Source of the DNA: Schaedlerella glycyrrhizinilytica_A
GTDB taxonomy: Bacteria; Bacillota; Clostridia; Lachnospirales; Lachnospiraceae
Strand: one strand, 5' to 3'
Assembly: GCF_042852765.1 (NCBI RefSeq)
Contig: NZ_AP031414.1
DNA length: 64,000 nt
Shown here: in pieces, positions 37,309-45,631 of the stretch
Layout of the letters: each line of letters opens with the position of its first letter
Numbering within the stretch: the first letter of the stretch is position 1
The notes under the pieces: model-generated
The model's input: the letters and a program-made list of their open reading frames with translations, nothing else
Databases searched by the model: none
What the model was told of the DNA's origin: nothing
Translations under genes and position numbers: made by a program

Positions 37309-39678
37309 ATGGACGAAATGAAAAGAAAACTTGTCATTATAAAAGCAAATCAGGAAATGTTAAAACAATGTGATAAATGGGTATTGATATATATAATTCA
37401 GGGGCAGGTTGTTTTTGAAAATAAAAAGGATTTGTTTTTGATGCAGGAACATGATATTGTGGTTATTTCTCCTGAAAGTGAATATGAATGGAAAAGCAAA
37501 ACCAAAGAGGATGTTTTGCTCTTGAAGAGCTACATGGAATCGTATCAACTGCAATTAGGAATTGGAAGTAAAGATTATATTATCCGCTGTAATAGTAGCA
37601 AATATCCGGAAGAAGATTATCGAAAAATTCGATATATTTTGAAAGTAATATTAGAGCAGTATGTTGATCCGCAAAAAATTTTAGTAATCAATAGTTTATA
37701 TTATACACTGTGGGAATGTTTAAAAACACAATTCTCAATGCAATATGAGCAAAAAAATATTTCAGATCAAACAATACAAGATGTATTGACATATATAGAT
37801 GAACATTATCAAGAGCCTTTAAATCTAAAGATGTTGTCTGAGAGAGCGTTTATGTCGGAATCTACGTTTTCTAGGTGGTTTAAAAAAAGTACTGGAAAGA
37901 AATTTGTGGACTATGTACGATCAGTACGTTTAGAAAAAGCCAGAGAGAGATTATTGAGCACAGGAAAATCAATAACAAAAGTGGCATATGAATGTGGATT
38001 TTCCAATCTCTCGGTATTTAATAAAAATTTTCATGAAAAATTTGGGGAATCTCCAAGTGCTTTTCGCAGAAAAGAGCAGGTGGAGAATTGTTTGGCAATA
38101 GAAAAAGAAGCGCAGGAATATTTAAGAGCGCGGATTAATCCGGGAAAGAATCAAATAACAGAGGGAAAATCAGAAATAGAAAATATCTGTGTAAATGTGC
38201 GGGAAATGAGTACGAAAAAGAATCCTCATTTCGTTTGCATAAATATAGGTATGCTTGCGGATCTGTTGGAAAGACAGGTTCAGGAACATGTACGTTTCGT
38301 TGTAGAACAGTTTCAAGTGAAGTATGTCAGAATATCGAATATATTTGATTGGAAATTAAAATTACGTCGGGATCATCAATGGGAAAAATTAAATTTTGAC
38401 AAGATGGATGTAGCTTTTGATTTTTTAAGAGAAATAGGGGTTGTCCCTTTTTTGGAGTTCCCGGAGAAAAGAAGAAAAAATGTTGTAGATATTGGAAGCG
38501 GAAAGAATTTCGTAGAAAATATGGATCAGGAAAATGTTATTGGATCATTAGAAGAATGGGAAGGATTACTTAATCGCTTCTTGGAACATATGATTGAAAG
38601 ATATACGTATAGTGAAGTAAAAAAATGGATGTTTGAAATTTCAGAAGATTTAGAAAAAAAGGAAAATTTAAATTCATATATTCCTTATGAACAAATATAT
38701 CTGACAGGGTGGAAATGTATTCGCTCGTATTTGCCGAAAGCCCAAATTGGTGGATGTGGTATTAACAGTACTATGAACAGGGTTTTGTTAAAAGAATATC
38801 TGGAATTTTGGAAAAACAGGAAAGAACGACCGGATTTTTTGACATTTATTTCTTATCCGTATGAAGTGAAAATGGAAGGGGAGGGAAAGTTTAAATTATT
38901 TGATATATATGCGGATAAGCATTTTGTAAAAAGGGATTGGGAAGAATATAAAGAGATGTTATCAGAAATAGGGTATCCGTATACCCCGATTTGGATTACA
39001 GAATGGAATACATCATTATCGGAACGAAATATTTATAATGATAGTACTGCAAAAGCTTGTCATATACTGCGTCAAATGACGGACATGATTGGGGAAGTAG
39101 ATGCTATGTGCTATGGCAGTATTAGTGATTGGCAATCTCAGTTTTATGATGTGGCGACTCCTTTTGTGGGTGCGACTGGATTAATCACGAAAGATGGATT
39201 GTGTAAACCGGCATATTTTGCATTTGAATTTTGGAAATTCATAACAGGTGAAGTGATTTCGCATGGTAAGGATTATATCATTACAACTAGAGGGAGAAAT
39301 GAGTATAATATTTTAGTTTTCTATCCGGGAACTTTCAGAGATGAGTATAAATTGCAGGAAGAGAATGCATTGATGGTACAAGAATTGCCATATATCTTCA
39401 TGGAAACAGAAAAAAGAGAAATTCGGATGATATTAAAAAATTTAGAAAATGGAAAAAAGAAAATCAGTAGATTTTGTATAAGTGAATCAGATGGAATGCT
39501 TTTAGGAGAATGGAAAAAGCTTGGATATATGGATTCATTAAATCGATTTGAAATTGAATATATGCAGAAACAATGTATTCCTAGAATGGAAGTGACATGG
39601 AAGAATATTGAGAATGGGAATTTAAAGCTGGAATTTGATTTGGAATTAAATGAAGGAATTCTTATTTGCATAACATGA
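37309..39678 (+). CDS. AraC regulator fused to a GH39-like domain, paralogue 3
   Basis: A 789-residue, more divergent third homologue. The cupin part is weaker, the helix-turn-helix is clear (LSERAFMSESTFSRWFKKST, CGFSNLSVFNKNFHEKFGES), and the GH39-like barrel keeps ITEWNTS but has WMFEISED in place of the acid/base motif. Its codons are much AT-richer (many TTA, ATA, AAA) than paralogues 1 and 2, so it is not a recent copy of them and was probably acquired with the following GPH gene and esterase. It probably controls those genes. Confidence 0.85.
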   Translation: MDEMKRKLVIIKANQEMLKQCDKWVLIYIIQGQVVFENKKDLFLMQEHDIVVISPESEYEWKSKTKEDVLLLKSYMESYQLQLGIGSKDYIIRCNSSKYPEEDYRKIRYILKVILEQYVDPQKILVINSLYYTLWECLKTQFSMQYEQKNISDQTIQDVLTYIDEHYQEPLNLKMLSERAFMSESTFSRWFKKSTGKKFVDYVRSVRLEKARERLLSTGKSITKVAYECGFSNLSVFNKNFHEKFGESPSAFRRKEQVENCLAIEKEAQEYLRARINPGKNQITEGKSEIENICVNVREMSTKKNPHFVCINIGMLADLLERQVQEHVRFVVEQFQVKYVRISNIFDWKLKLRRDHQWEKLNFDKMDVAFDFLREIGVVPFLEFPEKRRKNVVDIGSGKNFVENMDQENVIGSLEEWEGLLNRFLEHMIERYTYSEVKKWMFEISEDLEKKENLNSYIPYEQIYLTGWKCIRSYLPKAQIGGCGINSTMNRVLLKEYLEFWKNRKERPDFLTFISYPYEVKMEGEGKFKLFDIYADKHFVKRDWEEYKEMLSEIGYPYTPIWITEWNTSLSERNIYNDSTAKACHILRQMTDMIGEVDAMCYGSISDWQSQFYDVATPFVGATGLITKDGLCKPAYFAFEFWKFITGEVISHGKDYIITTRGRNEYNILVFYPGTFRDEYKLQEENALMVQELPYIFMETEKREIRMILKNLENGKKKISRFCISESDGMLLGEWKKLGYMDSLNRFEIEYMQKQCIPRMEVTWKNIENGNLKLEFDLELNEGILICIT

Positions 39679-39738
39679 AAAGAAAGATGATGCAAAAATT
39701 GACAATATGTTGTTGATTTTTGCATCATCTTTCTTTGA
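39678..39738 (+). terminator. Terminator after AraC paralogue 3
   Basis: AAAAGAAAGATGATGCAAAA (39678-39697) pairs with TTTTGCATCATCTTTCTTT (39718-39736), a stem of about 19 base pairs. Confidence 0.8.
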
Positions 39739-39849
39739 AATGAAATAAAAGGAAATTATAGAAAAATGGAATGGTGAGTGTTCGGTAGTAGAAGAAGATA
39801 AGAAATATTAAAATTAGTTACATCAAATTAAAGGAGGAATCAAAAGGAA

Positions 39850-41199
39850 ATGAAAGGAAAAAAAGAAGTAGGTGCCGTACAAATAGGAATATATGGATTG
39901 GGCAATTTTGCGGCTCAGCTATCGTGGACAATGGTTAGTACATATTTGGTTATTTTTTATACGGATGTGTTTGGTCTGGCAGCCTCATCGGTTGCAATGC
40001 TGATGCTGATTGCAAAAGTATGGGATGGAATCAATGATCCGATTATGGGCGCAATCATGGATAAGAGTCATTCAAAATGGGGAAAATATCGACCATTTAT
40101 TTTAATCGGATCGATAGTACTTGTTATTTTTACAATACTGACTTTTTCAACGCCTGATTTTAATGACACAGGAAAATTGATATGGGCTTATGTAACATAT
40201 ATTGGATTAGGAATGGCATATACAGTATCGAATGTACCATTTAATGCCTTGCCATCCAGAATGACTAAAAAACCGGATAAAGTAAACAAATTATTTTCTG
40301 CAAGTATGATGGGAGGAGCAATAGGCGGAATGTTGCTTACATCATGTACTCTTCCGATCGTAAATGCACTTGGAAATGGATCTGCACAGAATGGGTATCA
40401 GAAAACAGCTGCGTTATATGCCGTTATAGCTGTAATTTTGAATTTTATTGTAGTTAGTGTTTGTAAGGAAAATGTTACAACAAAAGAAAATGAGGCAGAA
40501 CAAGTAAATACTGTCGGTATAAAAGAAATGGTAAAGGCAATTTTAAAGAATAGAAATTTAATGCTGCTATTTTGTTATACATTGCTTCTTATGACTGCAG
40601 TTATGGGGCGTGTCGGCGTTATGGTTTACTTTTATATGTACTGCGTACAAAACACAGCTATGATGGGAATCTTGATGATCATTCCGAATATTGTAGGTAT
40701 GGTTTGTTTCCCGATGGCACCGATGTTAATGAAAAAATTTGGGAAAAAGAAAGTGGCGCTGTTAGGAATTATGTTTGGCAGTATAGGATTGTTTATGATG
40801 TATGTAGGACCTTATACAAATATTCCTTATATGATTGTCAGCAGTATTTTATTTGGAATGTATAGTTTGGGATCACCTTGCGGCGGAGGTCTTTTGATTG
40901 ATGCTGTTGATGAGTATGAAGCGGAGCATGGAGTACGTACAGAGGGAATGGCATTTTCCTGTAATGGTTTAATGAATAAAATCGGAGGCGGTATTGGAAG
41001 TGCGGTTGGCGTTGCAATCATAGGTGTATTTGGTTATGTGGCCGGAGGAGATATTACAACGGAAATTCAGCATGGGATTAATTTTGCGGCAAATCTTTTG
41101 CCTGTGATTTGTATGCTTTTAAGTGCAGTACCATTGCTTTTTTACAACATAAATGAAAAGAAGATGCAAGAAATAAGAAATAAATTAAGTGAAAAATAA
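39850..41199 (+). CDS. GPH-family sugar:cation symporter
   Basis: A 449-residue carrier, about 12 helices. GLGNFAAQLSWTMVSTYLVI, KVWDGINDPIMGAIMDKSHS and AVDEYEAEHGVRTEGMAFSC are GPH segments. It resembles the carrier at 30747 but has AT-rich codon use. AGGAGGAAT precedes the ATG. It sits between AraC paralogue 3 and a carboxylesterase, so the substrate may be an esterified glycoside. Confidence 0.9.
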   Translation: MKGKKEVGAVQIGIYGLGNFAAQLSWTMVSTYLVIFYTDVFGLAASSVAMLMLIAKVWDGINDPIMGAIMDKSHSKWGKYRPFILIGSIVLVIFTILTFSTPDFNDTGKLIWAYVTYIGLGMAYTVSNVPFNALPSRMTKKPDKVNKLFSASMMGGAIGGMLLTSCTLPIVNALGNGSAQNGYQKTAALYAVIAVILNFIVVSVCKENVTTKENEAEQVNTVGIKEMVKAILKNRNLMLLFCYTLLLMTAVMGRVGVMVYFYMYCVQNTAMMGILMIIPNIVGMVCFPMAPMLMKKFGKKKVALLGIMFGSIGLFMMYVGPYTNIPYMIVSSILFGMYSLGSPCGGGLLIDAVDEYEAEHGVRTEGMAFSCNGLMNKIGGGIGSAVGVAIIGVFGYVAGGDITTEIQHGINFAANLLPVICMLLSAVPLLFYNINEKKMQEIRNKLSEK

Positions 41200-41284
41200 G
41201 TGGAGCATTCATAGAAATAAGTGGAGTATTCAGAGTACAGTTTGTGAAAAAGAGATTATATTGTAGTAGAATGGAGGAATAAGA

Positions 41285-42622
41285 ATGGAGAGACAAGTAA
41301 AAACAGATAAGGGGATCGTAGAAGGGGTTCTAAGAGATGAGTGCATCGTGTTTAAGGGAATACCGTATGCAAAACCACCGATTGGTGAATTAAGATGGAA
41401 AGCACCGCAGGAAATGGACGAATGGGAAGGCGTATATCATGCAGATACATTTCCGTCCATGTGTTTTCAAAATTTACCAAAGGCAGATGATCCATATACA
41501 GGACGATTCCTCAAAGAGTTTTACAGTGCGCAGGAGTATTTGCCGGAAATGAGTGAAGATTGTTTGTATCTAAATATCTGGGTTCCTAAGGAAAAAAGTG
41601 AGGAATTACTTCCGGTTGCATTTTGGATACACGGCGGCGGATTTGGTGGTGGATTTAGCAGTGAAATAGAATTTGATGGAGAAGAATACTGCAAAAAAGG
41701 GGTTATTCTTGTCACAATAAATTACCGTTTAAATATATATGGCTTTTTAGCTCATCCATGGTTAAGTGAGGAAAATGAAAAAGGGATTTCCGGAAATTAC
41801 GGAATCTTGGATCAGATTGCTGCATTAAAATGGGTGGAAAGGAATATTGAAAAATTTGGTGGAGATAAAAATAATATTACTGTGTTTGGCCAATCGGCAG
41901 GAAGCATGAGTACGCAAATACTTATATCCAGTAAATTGACAGAAAATATACCGGCTAAAGCGATTATGCAAAGTGGAATGACTTGTGCAGATTCATTGCT
42001 TTATACACCGACAATGAAAGAGGAAGAAGAAATTGGTGAGATTTTTGTAAGAGAGACAGGAGCAAAAAATCTGGAAGAACTTCGTAAATTATCACCTGAA
42101 AGAATTAAAGAAGCCAGACAAAGATTCGATTTAGAATGTCAGAAAATGGGGAAAGGGATTGTTGTGGTTCCTTGTGTAGACGGTTATGTTTTAGAGAAAA
42201 CTGTCGGTGAAGTATGGAAAACAGGAAAAATGAAAAATATTCCATATATGTGTGGTGTAGTTACAGATGAATTAGGATCTACAAAAGAAGAAATTGAAGA
42301 AAAGAGAACCGGAAGGCTAATGGAAGAATGTAAGCGCTGGTGTATGAAGCGAAGCGAAGCAGATAAACCTGCGTATTTATATTATTTTTCCCATGAACTT
42401 CCGGGAGATGATTGGGGGGCTTTTCACACAGGAGAAGTATGGTATATGTTTGGAACATTACATAGATGTTGGCGTCCGATGACGGAAGAAGATCAAAAAT
42501 TAAGTGATGAAATGGTGACATACTGGACAAATTTCATGAAAACAGGAGTTCCGGAGTGCAAAGGAACCCAAGAATGGAAAGCATACACAAAGGAAAACAG
42601 GTATATCAAAGAATTTCATTAG
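41285..42622 (+). CDS. Type-B carboxylesterase
   Basis: A 445-residue alpha/beta hydrolase of the carboxylesterase type-B family, which cleaves carboxylic esters. FKGIPYAKPPIGELRWKAPQ and EDCLYLNIWVP are family segments. HGGGFGGG forms the oxyanion hole and GQSAG holds the nucleophile Ser. The catalytic His is in GAFHTGEVWYMFG. It is shorter than the usual ~500 residues but appears complete. There is no signal peptide, so it is cytoplasmic. GGAGG precedes the start. The AT-rich composition matches the two genes upstream. Confidence 0.9.
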   Translation: MERQVKTDKGIVEGVLRDECIVFKGIPYAKPPIGELRWKAPQEMDEWEGVYHADTFPSMCFQNLPKADDPYTGRFLKEFYSAQEYLPEMSEDCLYLNIWVPKEKSEELLPVAFWIHGGGFGGGFSSEIEFDGEEYCKKGVILVTINYRLNIYGFLAHPWLSEENEKGISGNYGILDQIAALKWVERNIEKFGGDKNNITVFGQSAGSMSTQILISSKLTENIPAKAIMQSGMTCADSLLYTPTMKEEEEIGEIFVRETGAKNLEELRKLSPERIKEARQRFDLECQKMGKGIVVVPCVDGYVLEKTVGEVWKTGKMKNIPYMCGVVTDELGSTKEEIEEKRTGRLMEECKRWCMKRSEADKPAYLYYFSHELPGDDWGAFHTGEVWYMFGTLHRCWRPMTEEDQKLSDEMVTYWTNFMKTGVPECKGTQEWKAYTKENRYIKEFH

Positions 42623-42658
42623 AAGAGATTGCACAGAAGTAATAAAATGATTTTTTTC

Positions 42659-42702
42659 AGAGGACAAAAAAAGACATGCTTTTTTTGTCCTCTTTTTCCG
42701 TG
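42659..42702 (+). terminator. Terminator after the carboxylesterase
   Basis: AGAGGACAAAAAAAG pairs perfectly with CTTTTTTTGTCCTCT, followed by TTTTT. It separates the AT-rich block from the C-glycoside-type locus. Confidence 0.88.
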
Positions 42703-42774
42703 GAAGAGAAAAAGAGTCTAAAAGAACTAGTAAATTAGGATAATTTGAGGAAAGTTTTTCTTTTTTGAACAGGC

Positions 42775-42780
42775 TATAAT
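42775..42780 (+). promoter_or_regulatory. -10 element before the isomerase-DgpABC-like locus
   Basis: A perfect TATAAT lies 47 bases before the isomerase ATG, but no good -35 lies 16-18 bases upstream (AGTTTT-like). That suggests an activator-dependent promoter, consistent with AraC-type control from the neighbouring genes. Confidence 0.4.
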
Positions 42781-42826
42781 GAAGTCAAGTTCAGAGGGAA
42801 ACTCAAAAAGAAAAGGAGACAGGACA

Positions 42827-43747
42827 ATGAAATTAGGATTTGTGAGTGCAATTCTTGACACATGGACCTACGAGGAAATGATGGATTTTGCAGCAGACCA
42901 CGGATTTGAGTGTGTGGAAGTTGCATGCTGGCCGCAGGGAAAAGCGGAAAGAAGATATGCCGGTGTGAGCCACATCGATGTGGATCGTGTGCTGGAAGAT
43001 GACGCATATGCGAAACACATTCTGGATTACAGCAAAGAGAAAAATGTAGACATTTCTTCTCTGGCATTTTATCCGAACACAATGGACGGAGATCTGGAAA
43101 AAAGAGCGGCAGCAGTTGCACATCTGAAAAATGTAATCCTTGCAAGCGCAAAACTGGGCGTCGGCATGGTGACAACATTTATCGGAAGAGACCAGACAAA
43201 GACAGTGGAAGAGAATCTGGAACTGGTGAAAGAAGTATGGTCGTCGATCATCAAACTGGCAGAAGAAAATGATGTGAAAGTTGCGATCGAGAACTGCCCG
43301 ATGTTGTTCGGACCGGATCAGTGGCCGGGCGGACAGAACCTGATGACAACACCGAAGATCTGGAGAGAAGTGTTCAAGATTCTGGACAGCGACAATCTCG
43401 GAATCAATTATGACCCGTCTCATTTTGTATGGCAGATGATCGATTACATCAAACCGATCTATGAGTTTAAAGACAAGATCTTCCATGTACATTATAAAGA
43501 TATCAAAGTATACAGAGACCGCCTGAATGACTGCGGAATCATGGCTTATCCGCTTGATTTCATGTCACCGAAACTTCCGGGACTCGGCGATGTAGACTGG
43601 GGCAAATATGTATCTGCACTGACAGACATCGGATTTGACGGATATACATGTATCGAAGTAGAAGATAAAGCGTTTGAGGGAAGCAAAGAAAAAGTGGAAG
43701 ATTCCCTCGTATTAAGCCAGAGATATCTGAAACAGTTTGTCATCTAG
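42827..43747 (+). CDS. Xylose-isomerase-like TIM-barrel sugar isomerase/epimerase
   Basis: A 306-residue protein of the sugar phosphate isomerase/epimerase (AP endonuclease 2-like) superfamily. Predicted metal ligands occur in VAIENCPM (Glu), NYDPSHFVWQ (Asp, His), HVHYKD (His) and CIEVED (Glu). Such enzymes isomerise, epimerise or dehydrate keto-sugars in the cytoplasm. The ATG at 42827 follows AAGGAG. It heads the locus with the DgpABC-like genes, so it may process the 3-keto or anhydro sugar released there. It differs from the DgpC-like protein in length and sequence. Confidence 0.85.
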   Translation: MKLGFVSAILDTWTYEEMMDFAADHGFECVEVACWPQGKAERRYAGVSHIDVDRVLEDDAYAKHILDYSKEKNVDISSLAFYPNTMDGDLEKRAAAVAHLKNVILASAKLGVGMVTTFIGRDQTKTVEENLELVKEVWSSIIKLAEENDVKVAIENCPMLFGPDQWPGGQNLMTTPKIWREVFKILDSDNLGINYDPSHFVWQMIDYIKPIYEFKDKIFHVHYKDIKVYRDRLNDCGIMAYPLDFMSPKLPGLGDVDWGKYVSALTDIGFDGYTCIEVEDKAFEGSKEKVEDSLVLSQRYLKQFVI

Positions 43748-43860
43748 TATGCAAACAAAAGGAAGCACGAACGAAGTGAGTATTTACTTTTGTGCATACG
43801 ATGACAGCGAAAGAATCGGAAGTGCGTAAGCGCGGCAGACGCGAATGCGGCTGGATTCTT
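43747..43860 (+). other. Structured spacer between isomerase and DgpA-like gene
   Basis: Two hairpins. GTATGCA-AA-CAAAAG (43747-43761) pairs with CTTTTGTGCATAC (43787-43799). AAGAATC (43811-43817) pairs with GATTCTT (43854-43860) around a GC-rich core. Neither has a T-run. The phrase AAGTGAGTA recurs at 43774 and near 43887. They could be RNA-processing or stability elements within the operon. Confidence 0.4.
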
Positions 43861-43940
43861 GAGTTAGCATATTGAAGCGAAACAAAGTGAGTAACCGCCG
43901 TTTAAGGCGTGAGAAATAAGAATCAAAAAGGAGAACAATC

Positions 43941-45053
43941 ATGGAAAAATTAAGAGTTGCAATTGTTGGATGTGGTGGAATCGCAAATCAGAAGCATATG
44001 CCGTCTTTGAAAGCAAACGCTGACAAAGCAGAAATGGTAGCTTTCTGTGACATCATTCCGGAGCGTGCAGAAAAAGCCGCTAAAGAATACGGTGCAGAGG
44101 GTGCGAAAGTTTATACAGATTACAAAGAAATGCTTGCAGACAAGAGCGTTGACATCGACGTTGTACATGTATGTACACCGAACGTTGCTCACTGCCCGAT
44201 CACAGTAGCTGCATTTGAAGCAGGAAAACACGTTATGTGTGAGAAGCCGATGGCTCACAACACAGAAGATGCTCAGAAGATGCTGGATGCTTGGAAAGCT
44301 TCCGGAAAGAAATTCACGATCGGATACCAGAACCGTCTGCGTGACGATACACAGACACTTCACGCTTCCTGTGAAAACGGAGAACTGGGAGATATCTACT
44401 TTGCAAAAGCTCACGCTTTGAGAAGAAGAGCAGTTCCGACCTGGGGAGTATTCCCGAACAAAGCGCTTCAGGGAGGCGGTCCGCTGATCGATATCGGAAC
44501 ACACGCACTGGACATCACACTGTGGATGATGAACAACTACGAGCCGGCATCTGTATCCGGACAGGTATTCTACAAACTGGGACGTCAGGCAGACGGTCCG
44601 GAAGGAAACGTATTCGGACCATGGGATCCGGAAACATTTGAAGTAGAAGACTCTGCATTCGGTCTGATCAAAATGAAAAACGGTGCTACAATCTACCTTG
44701 AGGCATCATGGGCATTGAACGTACTGAAATCTATGGAAGCATCTACAACACTTTGCGGAACAAAAGCAGGCGCTGAGATCCACCATGGCGGAAGCTATCC
44801 GCAGGATGAACTGATCTACAACACAGTAGAGCACAATCAGTTGATGGAAAAGACAATTTCTCCGGCAGGCGTTGTTGACTTCTTCGAAGGCGGAGCAGCA
44901 GCAGAAGCAGTTCGTGAGCAGACACAGTGGTTGGAAGCAATCATGAATGACACAGATCCGCTTGTAAAACCGGAACAGGCATTTGTAGTAACTCAAATTT
45001 TGGAAGCAATCTACAAATCAGCAGAAACCGGAAAAGAAGTATTCTTCGACTAA
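43941..45053 (+). CDS. Gfo/Idh/MocA oxidoreductase, DgpA-like (glycoside 3-oxidation)
   Basis: A 370-residue NAD(H)-dependent oxidoreductase. The Rossmann motif is VGCGGIANQKHMP, the catalytic Lys is in MCEKPMAHN, and the substrate pocket is GGGPLIDIGTHALDI with catalytic Asp/His. In characterised gut C-glycoside systems an enzyme of this family (DgpA) oxidises the C3 hydroxyl of the sugar before C-C cleavage. The call rests on family membership plus the next two genes. An inositol or other glycoside dehydrogenase is the alternative. GGAG precedes the ATG. Confidence 0.82.
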   Translation: MEKLRVAIVGCGGIANQKHMPSLKANADKAEMVAFCDIIPERAEKAAKEYGAEGAKVYTDYKEMLADKSVDIDVVHVCTPNVAHCPITVAAFEAGKHVMCEKPMAHNTEDAQKMLDAWKASGKKFTIGYQNRLRDDTQTLHASCENGELGDIYFAKAHALRRRAVPTWGVFPNKALQGGGPLIDIGTHALDITLWMMNNYEPASVSGQVFYKLGRQADGPEGNVFGPWDPETFEVEDSAFGLIKMKNGATIYLEASWALNVLKSMEASTTLCGTKAGAEIHHGGSYPQDELIYNTVEHNQLMEKTISPAGVVDFFEGGAAAEAVREQTQWLEAIMNDTDPLVKPEQAFVVTQILEAIYKSAETGKEVFFD

Positions 45054-45063
45054 TAAAATAACT

Positions 45064-45175
45064 ACGGCAGTACCTCCAGGCATCGAACGTGAAATCACTT
45101 CCCATTGCTCGATTACATAGACGATGAACCCGGCATATCGACTGCGATGTGCCGGAAACGGTTCTGCCGTTTTTA
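45064..45175 (+). other. Branched structured RNA candidate between DgpA-like and DgpB-like genes
   Basis: ACGGCAG-TACC (45064-45074) closes with GGTT-CTGCCGT (45160-45170) and is followed by TTTT. Inside, an 11-bp hairpin is formed by CCGGCATATCG (45130-45140) and CGATGTGCCGG (45145-45155), and CATCG/CGATG can form a further arm. It could be a terminator, attenuator or processing element that sets DgpA versus DgpBC levels. It matches no riboswitch that I know. Confidence 0.55.
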
Positions 45176-45222
45176 TTGATTAAAAAGAATACAGGAAAAG
45201 CGATTTGAGGAGGAAATCAAAA

Positions 45223-45618
45223 ATGGCTGGAAGACAGATTTACAATCCGGACGGATTTAAAAATATCGAAGCAGATGGAAAAGTAACTGGTTTTGAATTT
45301 CAGTTCAAAGCACAGTATTATCGTGGAATTACACTCTCTATCGTAAGAAACATCAAAGTAAATGTAGACGGCGTGGACTATCCGAGAGAGGCAGTTCGTC
45401 TGACCGTAAACGGAGAAACATTTACATTGGAAGAAATGCGTACAGTAATCGATTCCGACTACCGTTGGGAATTCGGAGATTATGCAACAGTAACCGTATT
45501 GACAGAAGGCGGACTTTCCAAAGGAAACCACCACATCAATACATTGCAGATTATCGACCCGTCTTATATGCCGTTCCAGATCGAAGCGATATGTGAAGCA
45601 GATTTCGTGATTGAGTAA
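45223..45618 (+). CDS. DgpB-like C-glycoside deglycosidase beta subunit (DUF6379-like)
   Basis: A 131-residue, mainly beta-strand protein with no cysteines in conserved motifs, no signal peptide and no membrane segment. Segments such as VTGFEFQFKAQYYRGITLS and VNGETFTLEEMRTV resemble the small beta subunit (DUF6379, CGDB) of gut C-glycoside deglycosidases. In those, the beta subunit packs on the TIM-barrel alpha subunit and completes the active site. Size and position directly before a DgpC-like gene (13-base gap) support this. The start at 45223 follows GAGGAGG. This small gene is the main evidence for C-glycoside chemistry here. Confidence 0.75.
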   Translation: MAGRQIYNPDGFKNIEADGKVTGFEFQFKAQYYRGITLSIVRNIKVNVDGVDYPREAVRLTVNGETFTLEEMRTVIDSDYRWEFGDYATVTVLTEGGLSKGNHHINTLQIIDPSYMPFQIEAICEADFVIE

Positions 45619-45631
45619 GGAGGAACAAGAT

